Assembly (NCBI GenBank): GCA_946477805.1
Contig: CAMKZP010000044.1
Span: 1 to 12,983, forward strand
Length of the DNA stretch: 12,983 nt
From: an uncultured Enterobacter sp.
GTDB taxonomy: Bacteria; Pseudomonadota; Gammaproteobacteria; Enterobacterales; Enterobacteriaceae
Direction: 5' to 3'
In this document: positions 6,045 to 12,013 of the stretch, piece by piece
How the letters are laid out: each line of letters opens with the position of its first letter
Position numbering within the stretch: position 1 is the stretch's first letter
The notes under the pieces: model-generated
The model's database searches: none
The model's input: only the letters and a program-made list of their open reading frames with translations
Told to the model about the DNA's origin: nothing
Translations under genes and position numbers: made by a program

Positions 6045-9000
6045 TCACTCAAACGGCGGCGGTGCCAGCACCTCACGGTTACCATTGTGCCCCTGCTCGC
6101 TCACGATACCCTGGGCTTCCATCTGCTCGATGATCCGCGCCGCACGGTTGTAGCCGATACGGAACTGGCGCTGCACGCCAGAGATGGAGGCTTTACGTTT
6201 TTCGGTCACGAAGTTCACCGCCTGGTCGAACAACGGATCCAACTCTTCGCCGCCGTCAAAGCCGCCGCCCCCGCCTTCGCTTTCGCTGTCGCTGGTAATG
6301 CCGTCTACATATTGCGGACGACCGCGCGCCTTCCAGTCCTGCACCACCGCGTGAACTTCTTCATCGCGAACGAACGCGCCGTGGACGCGCACCGGAGAGG
6401 TGGAGTTCGGGCCGGAATAGAGCATATCCCCCATTCCCAGCAGCGACTCAGCGCCGCCCTGGTCGAGGATGGTACGCGAGTCAATTTTACTGGATACGGT
6501 AAACGCGATACGGGTCGGGATGTTGGCTTTAATCAGACCGGTGATAACGTCAACCGACGGACGCTGCGTCGCCAGCACAAGGTGAATACCCGCTGCACGC
6601 GCTTTCTGTGCCAGACGCGCAATCAGTTCCTCGACTTTTTTACCGACGGTCATCATCAGGTCGGCGAATTCATCCACCAGCACGACGATATAGGGCAGCT
6701 TTTCAAGCACCGGATGCTGAGCGTCCATGCTGTCGCCCGGCTTCCAGTATGGGTCCGGAATCGGACGTCCCATACGCTTCGCCTCGGCGATTTTATCGTT
6801 ATAGCCCGCCAGGTTACGCACGCCCAGCGCCGACATCAGCTTGTAGCGGCGTTCCATCTCATTAACGCTCCAGCGCAGCGCGTTGGCGGCGTCTTTCATA
6901 TCCGTCACCACTTCGGTGAGCAGATGCGGAATACCCTCGTACACCGACAGCTCAAGCATTTTCGGGTCGATCATGATGAAACGCACGTCTTCCGGCTGTG
7001 CTTTGTAGAGCATGCTCAGGATCATGGCGTTCACACCGACCGATTTACCGGAACCGGTAGTACCCGCCACCAGCAGGTGCGGCATTTTCGACAGGTCTGC
7101 CACCACCGGATCGCCAGCGATATCTTTACCTAACACCACGGTCAGCGGGGATGGGTTATCCCGGAACTTGGTGTTGTCGAGCACTTCACGCAGGTAAACG
7201 GTCTGGCGTTTTTTGTTCGGCAGCTCAAGCCCTACGTACGGCTTGCCTGGAATGACTTCCACCACGCGCACCGCAACGGTCGACAACGAGCGCGCCAGGT
7301 CACGGGAGAGGTTAGAAATACGTGCAGCTTTAACGCCCGGCGCAAGGTTTAGCTCGAAACGGGTGATCACCGGTCCCGGAGAGTAGTTCACCACGTCCGC
7401 CTTAATGCGGAAGTCTGCCAGACGGGCTTCCACCAGACGCGCCATCTGCTCAAGCGCAAAGGTATCAACCGGCTCCACTTCAGACGGCGGCGGCGTGAGC
7501 AGATCCAGCGACGGCAGGGGCGTGCTCGGACGCTGCAGCGGACGGCTGTCACCGTTACGCATCAGCAGCGGGTGGATCAGGCTCTCCTGCGGCTGAGGCG
7601 CTGGCTGCTGGAACTGCGGCGGCTGTTGCGGTTGTGGCTGCTGCACATACGCCTGCGGAGCGGGCTGCGGCTGCTGCGCATAGGACTGCGGAGCGGGCTG
7701 TTGCTGCGGCTGTGCATAGGCTTGCGGCGCTGGCGGCTGACGCACCGGTTCAGCTTCCGGCATTACGCCTGGAGTAAATAACGGCTCACTCGGACCATCA
7801 TCCACCAGATCTTTCATCGGTGAGAATTCAAAATCTGACAGCGAGAACGGGTTTGCGCCGGAAGGCTGCTCTCCGGAGTAGCGCTGCTGCTGCGTCGCGG
7901 CGAACTGGCGCGCCAGCTCCGCTTCTGCTGCGTCGTCCTCGTCTTCCTGAACGTGTTCGTCGTGCTGATACTCCTCGCCGTAGCGCTGATGCTGCGTGGC
8001 GGCGAACTGACGGGCCAGCTCGTCCTGCTGCAGTTCGTCAGCATCGTCGTCGTAATCAGATCCGCGCGCTTTTTCCTCAGCCATACGCTGAGAAGGCAGC
8101 TTAATCCCGTAGGACGCCAGCTCGCGGCGCGTTGGCACACGCACGCGGTTAGGACGCGGCAGCTGCGGGCCAATGCCCTCTTTTACCTGTGGACGCGGCG
8201 CACCGCCTGCGGCAAGGCTAAAGACGGGCGCAGCAGCCGCGGCGGCGGCAGTGGCGTGCTTCACGCTTTCAACCACCGGGGCGACAGCGGGGGTAGGATC
8301 GACAGGCGGTACGGAAACAGAAGGCGTACTCGGCGCAGGCTCAGGAACGGGCTGATACCACGCGGCCAGCTGCTCGCGCTCGCGGGCGCGGCGCTCTTCC
8401 ACCTCTTCAAAATAGTACATCGGCGGACGCGAGGGTTTGACCTCTTCCACCGCTTCAGGCTCGGGCTCGGCGTATGGCTGCACGGGCTCAGCCGGTTCAG
8501 GCACATATTCCTGATACGGCTGCGCGACGGGCTGCTCGTACTGCGGATACCCCTGTGGTTCATACACGGGCTCCGGCTGATACGGCTGCTGCCACGGTTC
8601 CTGTTGAACGGGCACGTAGCTTTCCGGCTGTGGCGCAATCACCGGCTCCGGCGTGTGAACGCCCGGCGCCGTCTGCCAGTCAACCTGAGGCTGCTGGATA
8701 ACGGACTCCGGCGCAGGGACCGGCGCAGATGGCGTCACCGCGTCTACAGGCGCGGCATAAGCCTGGGCTGCGGTGGTCGCGGCAGCCGCAGCGGCAACCG
8801 GTTCGGTGACCGAGTGACCGTTTAACAGCGGATCGTATTCGTCAAAATCACCCGCCATCGCGCGGTTGCCGGAGAAGAGGACATCGTCGGGATCGACGGC
8901 TGCTCCCGCCGCACGGTATTCGACCTGTTTGTCTTCATCCATGCGCTTCCCGGAGAAGAGCGCCGCATCGGTTTTACGTCCGAGCGGATTGGCAAATTTT

Positions 9001-9755
9001 TCAGCGACGCGCTGACGACGTGCCAGCGCGCCGCGCATAATGCGCGCACGACGAGATTCACGGCGCTGCACCGGCGCATCGTCGTCCTCTTCGTAGTCGT
9101 CTTCATAGTCGTCTTCATCGACCCAGGTGTCGTCGCGACGGGTACGGTTGCTGGCGAACGTCAGGATCGTAAGAATAAAGCTGCCGATCTTCTCGGCGAT
9201 ACTCACCCACGACCAGCCGGTGAACAGCGTCAGGCCCGCGGCCCAGATGCAGAGCAACGTCAGGGTGCCGCCGCTGCTGTGAAGCATCGGCTGCAGGGCA
9301 GAGCTCAGCAGGCTGCCGATCACGCCGCCGGAGGCGAAGTACCAGATATCATCGGCATTGATGGCCGCCAGCCCGCAGGAGGTGAGGATCAAGGCCAGCG
9401 CGCCAATCAGGCGCAGCGAAACCGCGAAATAATCGATGTAATCATCGTTCTGGCGATGCCGCCAGGCAAACCAGCATCCGCCAATGATAATGACGGGTAT
9501 GGTGTAGGCCATCACGCCGAAAATGAAGAAAAGGGTGTCCGCAAGCCAGGCTCCGGGGACGCCGCCTAAATTATGGATAGGCTCATGCCACGCGGTCTGT
9601 GACCAGCTGGGATCGGAAGGATTGAAACTGAGTAGGGCTACCATCAGCCAGACGGCAAAAAGGGCAATAACAATCAGTAACGCCTCAAGGAGACGACGTC
9701 CGCTGCTTAGCTTCGATAATGTGACTTCTTTGTCTTCGGTATATTCCTGGCTCAA
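6045..9755 (-). CDS. ftsK: DNA translocase FtsK (cell division and chromosome segregation)
   Basis: Septum-anchored divisome protein and hexameric dsDNA pump that moves terminus DNA and activates XerCD recombination at dif. 1236 residues against 1329 in E. coli; the difference lies in the linker. The N-terminal domain has about four membrane segments (roughly 24-44, 72-95, 112-133, 160-180). A long acidic then Pro/Gln/Ala-rich linker spans about 205-760. The motor has Walker A GTTGSGKS at 898-905 (Lys904 aligns with E. coli Lys997) and Walker B VVLVDE at 1024-1029. After a Gly-rich spacer, the C-terminal gamma winged-helix domain (about 1171-1236) contains the KOPS-reading and XerD-contacting helix region (SGVQRQFRIGYNRAARIIEQ). 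The start codon is TTG (9755-9753) with GGAG 8 bases upstream; the resulting MSQEYTEDKEV matches E. coli. LexA and lrp read-through probably both feed expression. Confidence 0.98.
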   Translation of the reverse strand: MSQEYTEDKEVTLSKLSSGRRLLEALLIVIALFAVWLMVALLSFNPSDPSWSQTAWHEPIHNLGGVPGAWLADTLFFIFGVMAYTIPVIIIGGCWFAWRHRQNDDYIDYFAVSLRLIGALALILTSCGLAAINADDIWYFASGGVIGSLLSSALQPMLHSSGGTLTLLCIWAAGLTLFTGWSWVSIAEKIGSFILTILTFASNRTRRDDTWVDEDDYEDDYEEDDDAPVQRRESRRARIMRGALARRQRVAEKFANPLGRKTDAALFSGKRMDEDKQVEYRAAGAAVDPDDVLFSGNRAMAGDFDEYDPLLNGHSVTEPVAAAAAATTAAQAYAAPVDAVTPSAPVPAPESVIQQPQVDWQTAPGVHTPEPVIAPQPESYVPVQQEPWQQPYQPEPVYEPQGYPQYEQPVAQPYQEYVPEPAEPVQPYAEPEPEAVEEVKPSRPPMYYFEEVEERRAREREQLAAWYQPVPEPAPSTPSVSVPPVDPTPAVAPVVESVKHATAAAAAAAPVFSLAAGGAPRPQVKEGIGPQLPRPNRVRVPTRRELASYGIKLPSQRMAEEKARGSDYDDDADELQQDELARQFAATQHQRYGEEYQHDEHVQEDEDDAAEAELARQFAATQQQRYSGEQPSGANPFSLSDFEFSPMKDLVDDGPSEPLFTPGVMPEAEPVRQPPAPQAYAQPQQQPAPQSYAQQPQPAPQAYVQQPQPQQPPQFQQPAPQPQESLIHPLLMRNGDSRPLQRPSTPLPSLDLLTPPPSEVEPVDTFALEQMARLVEARLADFRIKADVVNYSPGPVITRFELNLAPGVKAARISNLSRDLARSLSTVAVRVVEVIPGKPYVGLELPNKKRQTVYLREVLDNTKFRDNPSPLTVVLGKDIAGDPVVADLSKMPHLLVAGTTGSGKSVGVNAMILSMLYKAQPEDVRFIMIDPKMLELSVYEGIPHLLTEVVTDMKDAANALRWSVNEMERRYKLMSALGVRNLAGYNDKIAEAKRMGRPIPDPYWKPGDSMDAQHPVLEKLPYIVVLVDEFADLMMTVGKKVEELIARLAQKARAAGIHLVLATQRPSVDVITGLIKANIPTRIAFTVSSKIDSRTILDQGGAESLLGMGDMLYSGPNSTSPVRVHGAFVRDEEVHAVVQDWKARGRPQYVDGITSDSESEGGGGGFDGGEELDPLFDQAVNFVTEKRKASISGVQRQFRIGYNRAARIIEQMEAQGIVSEQGHNGNREVLAPPPFE
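7590..7741 (-). repeat. Pro/Gln-rich tandem repeats in the FtsK linker coding sequence
   Basis: The linker encodes imperfect units beginning with PAPQ: PAPQAYAQPQQQ, PAPQSYAQQPQ, PAPQAYVQQPQ and a final PAPQPQESL. At the DNA level the units share runs rich in CTGCGG and GGCTGC. E. coli carries a longer array of different but similarly composed units (QQPQQPVAPQ type) at this place, so the block is a length-variable disordered tether between membrane anchor and motor. Confidence 0.8.
7878..8021 (-). repeat. Duplicated ELARQFAATQxQRY motif in the FtsK linker
   Basis: Two 42-bp copies, at 8021-7980 (ELARQFAATQHQRY, residues 579-592) and 7919-7878 (ELARQFAATQQQRY, residues 613-626), with a period of 102 bp or 34 residues. 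The copies differ by one residue and several silent changes. E. coli FtsK also has two copies here, so the duplication is ancestral to the family rather than recent. Confidence 0.85.
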
Positions 9756-9804
9756 GAAAGGCTCTCCAGGTATCAGGCATGTCCTGCCTGTTTGCTAAAA
9801 CGGA

Positions 9805-9834
9805 CAACAGTGCCGGGGCTCCCCGACACTGTTG
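9805..9834 (-). terminator. G+C-rich hairpin downstream of lrp, probable lrp terminator or attenuator in front of ftsK
   Basis: Arms CAACAGTGCCGGGG (9805-9818) and CCCCGACACTGTTG (9821-9834) pair over 14 bp with a 2-nt core, so the terminal pair would open to form the loop. The one mismatch is C-A on the plus strand but G-U on the minus strand, so the structure is more stable in the lrp/ftsK transcript. The sequence after it on the minus strand is TCCGTTTTA, a poor U tract, so termination may be partial and let some lrp transcription reach ftsK. Confidence 0.65.
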
Positions 9835-9862
9835 CTGTATGGATTAACAGGAGTGTAATCAA
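9834..9862 (-). promoter_or_regulatory. Candidate LexA-controlled ftsK promoter
   Basis: On the minus strand TTGATT (9862-9857) can serve as -35, with a weak -10 TACAGC (9839-9834) at 17-bp spacing; both overlap or border the LexA box. A start would fall near 9827. The -10 is poor (3 of 6), so the assignment rests mainly on the operator and on the known SOS-inducible ftsK promoter at this place in E. coli. Confidence 0.35.
9835..9850. promoter_or_regulatory. LexA operator (SOS box) upstream of ftsK
   Basis: CTGTATGGATTAACAG on the plus strand matches the LexA consensus CTGT-N8-ACAG at all eight fixed positions, with an A/T-rich centre. It lies 40 bp past the lrp stop codon and about 80 bp before the ftsK start. 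In E. coli ftsK (dinH) is an established LexA-repressed, DNA-damage-inducible gene with its operator at this position. Confidence 0.9.
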
Positions 9863-9870
9863 ACTACACT
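9852..9870. repeat. Short inverted repeat after the lrp stop codon
   Basis: AGTGTA (9852-9857) and TACACT (9865-9870) form a perfect 6-bp dyad around a 7-nt centre, next to the LexA box and overlapping the candidate ftsK -35. It could be a protein-binding dyad or a weak 3' hairpin of lrp mRNA. I cannot assign a factor. Confidence 0.35.
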
Positions 9871-9890
9871 GATTTTGCACCTGTTCCGTG

Positions 9891-10385
9891 TTAGCGCGTC
9901 TTAATAACCAGACGATTGCTCTGTTTGACCTCTTCCATCACCACATAGGTACGGGTGTCGTTCACGCCCGGCAGACGCAGCAGGGTTTCACCCAGCAGCT
10001 TACGGTAGGCGGACATATCCGGCACGCGGGTTTTCAACAGGTAGTCAAAATCACCGGAAACCAGATGACACTCTTGAATTTCTTCAAGTTTTTGCACAGC
10101 GGCGTTGAATTGTTCAAACACATCCGGCGCACCACGATTCAGAGTAATCTCAACAAATACCAGAAGTGAGGCATCCAGATAATGCGGGTTCAGCAGAGCC
10201 GTATAGCCCTGAATAAAACCCTGCCTTTCCAGTCGGCGCACGCGCTCAAGGCACGGCGTCGGGGAAAGTCCCACACGTTTTGAAAGCTCGACGTTGGAAA
10301 TACGCCCATCCTTTTGCAATTCATTAAGAATGTTACGATCGATACGGTCGAGATCTTTGCCAGGGCGCTTCTTGCTATCTACCAT
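9891..10385 (-). CDS. lrp: Leucine-responsive global transcriptional regulator Lrp
   Basis: Feast/famine global regulator that activates or represses amino-acid, transport and pilus genes in response to leucine and nutrient state; it binds DNA as octamers and hexadecamers. 164 residues, as in E. coli. An N-terminal helix-turn-helix spans about residues 28-57 (ISNVELSKRVGLSPTPCLERVRR), joined to the C-terminal RAM ligand-binding and oligomerisation domain (about 72-152, including HLVSGDFDYLLK). I use the ATG at 10385-10383 (MVDSKKRPGKDLDRID), preceded by an AGAGAGA stretch as ribosome site. An in-frame ATG 17 codons upstream (10436) would add residues absent from known Lrp. Divergent from trxB, with a long leader, and followed by a hairpin and ftsK on the same strand. 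Confidence 0.98.
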   Translation of the reverse strand: MVDSKKRPGKDLDRIDRNILNELQKDGRISNVELSKRVGLSPTPCLERVRRLERQGFIQGYTALLNPHYLDASLLVFVEITLNRGAPDVFEQFNAAVQKLEEIQECHLVSGDFDYLLKTRVPDMSAYRKLLGETLLRLPGVNDTRTYVVMEEVKQSNRLVIKTR

Positions 10386-10531
10386 TATTATTGTCTCTCT
10401 GTATTCCTTCCCTACTCCTGCCTGGACCCTGTGCACGTCACTGTTCAGAGCCTGTACCCGTTATTCATCACATCGCCTGGTTATGTATTAGACGCGATGC
10501 GGATTCGGGTTCTGTTTGTTAAGAAGACCGT

Positions 10532-10543
10532 TGCCCGAAGGCA
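10532..10543 (-). other. cUUCGg tetraloop hairpin in the lrp leader
   Basis: On the minus strand TGCC-TTCG-GGCA forms a 4-bp stem capped by the exceptionally stable C(UUCG)G tetraloop, with GAC / GTC available further out. It lies about 150 nt upstream of the lrp start codon, inside the expected leader RNA. No U run follows, so it is not a terminator. Confidence 0.5.
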
Positions 10544-10556
10544 GTCACCGACATCA

Positions 10557-10582
10557 CGTATGGCGTCTGTCCACGCCATGCG
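10557..10582 (-). other. Inverted repeat (possible hairpin) in the lrp leader
   Basis: ATGGCGT (10560-10566) and ACGCCAT (10573-10579) pair perfectly over 7 bp around a 6-nt loop, and CG/CG outside extends it past one mismatch. It sits next to the UUCG hairpin in the expected lrp 5' leader, so the leader RNA may be structured here. Function unknown. Confidence 0.5.
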
Positions 10583-10664
10583 TAGATTTCACTGACCCGG
10601 TAAAAATGGCATTTACATGCATGTCTATGCGACACACGAGCAATGCGGTTTTTTTTCTTCCTTG

Positions 10665-10696
10665 AATGTTTTCGCAAAAGCGCAGGGGATTGTCAA
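10665..10696 (-). promoter_or_regulatory. Candidate lrp promoter
   Basis: A perfect -35 hexamer TTGACA lies on the minus strand at 10696-10691. The best downstream -10 candidate is AACATT (10670-10665), at a long 20-bp spacing; GAAAAC at 17 bp is poorer. The implied start (about 10658) is close to the position expected from the 267-nt lrp leader of E. coli. The -35 is convincing, the -10 is not. Confidence 0.4.
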
Positions 10697-10866
10697 AGCA
10701 AAACATCGATTTTTAGTACAACATGCCGGATATTCATTACGGCAGGGTATTAATCATCATTTTATTGCCTTATAAACGACCGGTTTTCAGTCGAAAGCGT
10801 TATGTTATAGCGCTGGCTCTATCGTCCGCACCTATCGCACATATCGATATCAAAACTGCTGAGCTC

Positions 10867-10895
10867 TTTTTTTACGGCAACAAATTCCCTACAAT
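10867..10895 (+). promoter_or_regulatory. Candidate trxB promoter
   Basis: A strong -10 hexamer TACAAT lies at 10890-10895, with a T-rich, weak -35 region (10867-10872) 17 bp upstream. A start near 10902 would give a leader of about 30 nt before the trxB ATG. Confidence 0.45.
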
Positions 10896-10930
10896 CCAGC
10901 CAAATGTCTGCCAACAACAATGGGGATCTC

Positions 10931-11899
10931 ATGGGCACGGCTAAACACAGTAAGCTGCTAATCCTTGGTTCTGGACCTGCGGGATACACCGCGGCGGTCT
11001 ATGCTGCACGCGCTAACCTGCATCCGGTACTTATCACCGGCATGGAAAAAGGCGGTCAGCTGACCACCACTACTGAAGTCGAAAACTGGCCAGGCGACCC
11101 GAACGACCTGACCGGGCCGCTGCTGATGGAACGCATGCACGAGCATGCCGCCAAATTCGAAACCGAAATTTTGTTCGACCATATTAACAAGGTCGACCTG
11201 CAGAACCGTCCGTTCCGTCTGACGGGCGACAGCGGCGAATACACCTGTGACGCGTTGATTATCGCCACCGGCGCATCGGCCCGCTACCTTGGCCTGCCGT
11301 CAGAAGAAGCGTTTAAAGGCCGCGGCGTCTCCGCCTGCGCCACCTGCGACGGTTTCTTCTATCGCAACCAGAAAGTTGCGGTGATCGGCGGCGGTAACAC
11401 CGCTGTGGAAGAAGCGCTTTATCTGGCAAACATCGCCTCTGAAGTGCATCTGATCCACCGCCGTGACACCTTCCGCGCGGAGAAGATCCTGATCAAACGC
11501 CTGATGGATAAAGTGGCGAGCGGCAACATCGTGCTGCACACCCACCGCACGCTGGAAGAAGTGACCGGCGATCAGATGGGTGTGGCTGGCCTGCGCCTGC
11601 GCGACACGCAGAACACCGATAACGTGGAATCTCTGGAAGTGGCTGGCCTGTTTGTCGCCATCGGCCACAGCCCGAACACCGCTATTTTCGACGGTCAGCT
11701 TGAGCTGGAAAATGGCTATATCAAGGTGCAGTCCGGTATTCACGGCAACGCGACCCAGACCAGCATCCCCGGCGTTTTCGCTGCGGGCGACGTGATGGAC
11801 CATATTTATCGTCAGGCGATCACCTCCGCAGGCACCGGCTGTATGGCCGCGCTGGATGCGGAGCGCTACCTGGACGGACTGGCTGAAACAGGTAAATAA
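10931..11899 (+). CDS. trxB: Thioredoxin reductase (NADPH, FAD)
   Basis: Cytoplasmic homodimeric flavoenzyme that passes electrons from NADPH through FAD and a redox-active disulfide to thioredoxin. 322 residues against 321 in E. coli; the C-terminus ends GLAETGK instead of GLADAK. The FAD-binding Rossmann motif GSGPAG is at 13-18, the redox centre CATC at 136-139, the NADPH-binding motif GGGNTA at 153-158 with HRR at 176-178 for the 2'-phosphate, and the second FAD-contact motif AAGDV at 284-288. I chose the ATG at 10931 (MGTAKHSKLL, GGGGA ribosome site upstream), which matches E. coli. The in-frame ATG at 10904 would add nine residues (MSANNNGDL) and overlap the expected start of the transcript. 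Divergent from lrp and followed by a strong terminator. Confidence 0.98.
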   Translation: MGTAKHSKLLILGSGPAGYTAAVYAARANLHPVLITGMEKGGQLTTTTEVENWPGDPNDLTGPLLMERMHEHAAKFETEILFDHINKVDLQNRPFRLTGDSGEYTCDALIIATGASARYLGLPSEEAFKGRGVSACATCDGFFYRNQKVAVIGGGNTAVEEALYLANIASEVHLIHRRDTFRAEKILIKRLMDKVASGNIVLHTHRTLEEVTGDQMGVAGLRLRDTQNTDNVESLEVAGLFVAIGHSPNTAIFDGQLELENGYIKVQSGIHGNATQTSIPGVFAAGDVMDHIYRQAITSAGTGCMAALDAERYLDGLAETGK

Positions 11900-11923
11900 T
11901 CTTTACAAGTCAGTAACAAACGT

Positions 11924-11957
11924 AAATAAAGGCGGCCTTTGGTCGCCTTTATTTTTT
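11924..11957 (+). terminator. Intrinsic terminator downstream of trxB
   Basis: Arms AAATAAAGGCG (11924-11934) and CGCCTTTATTT (11944-11954) are fully complementary; a G-U pair and CC/GG extend the stem to 14 bp with a TTT loop (11938-11940). A run of six T (11952-11957) closes the structure on the plus strand. It begins 24 bp after the trxB stop and should separate trxB from cydD. Confidence 0.92.
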
Positions 11958-11964
11958 CCCGCGT

Positions 11965-11994
11965 GTAACATGCAGATGTCTAATTTCTTATAAC
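11965..11994 (+). promoter_or_regulatory. Candidate cydDC promoter
   Basis: The -10 hexamer TATAAC (11989-11994) is good; GTAACA (11965-11970, 4 of 6) at 18-bp spacing is the best -35. It lies between the trxB terminator and cydD, where an independent cydDC promoter is needed. No clear FNR or NarL site was seen, although E. coli cydDC responds to both. Confidence 0.4.
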
Positions 11995-12013
11995 GTCACC
12001 TGCAAAGTACGCA

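Larger units (their letters stand above)
10386..10903. other. 518-bp divergent lrp/trxB intergenic region
   Basis: No credible protein gene lies here. The lrp-proximal part (to about 10658) would be the long untranslated lrp leader (267 nt in E. coli), the middle holds the lrp promoter, and the trxB-proximal end holds the trxB -10. The stretch around 10720-10880 is A+T-rich, as expected for the Lrp autoregulatory and H-NS-sensitive region known upstream of E. coli lrp, but I could not place individual Lrp sites with confidence. Confidence 0.75.

Noticed and set aside
6009..7133. 374-residue plus-strand open frame opposite the FtsK motor region
   Set aside because: Antisense to highly conserved FtsK motor codons and without any known motif.
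7953..8825. 290-residue Arg/Leu-rich frame opposite the FtsK linker
   Set aside because: A by-product of the Pro/Gln/Ala repeats read on the other strand.
10386..10436. Upstream in-frame ATG extending Lrp by 17 residues
   Set aside because: Known Lrp is 164 residues beginning MVDSKKRPGKDLDRID; the extension has no homology, and the usual ribosome site lies before 10385.
10445..10579. Short minus-strand leader frames before lrp: 7 codons (10468-10445), 11 codons (10554-10519) and 32 codons (10579-10481)
   Set aside because: None has a convincing ribosome site, and short frames are expected by chance in a 270-nt leader. No run of leucine or other regulatory codons suggesting attenuation.
10904..10930. 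In-frame ATG extending TrxB by nine residues (MSANNNGDL)
   Set aside because: E. coli TrxB starts at the MGT methionine; the extension would begin at or before the expected transcript start.
10723..10944. 73-residue plus-strand frame upstream of trxB
   Set aside because: It covers the promoter region and overlaps the trxB start out of frame. No ribosome site or similarity to a known family.
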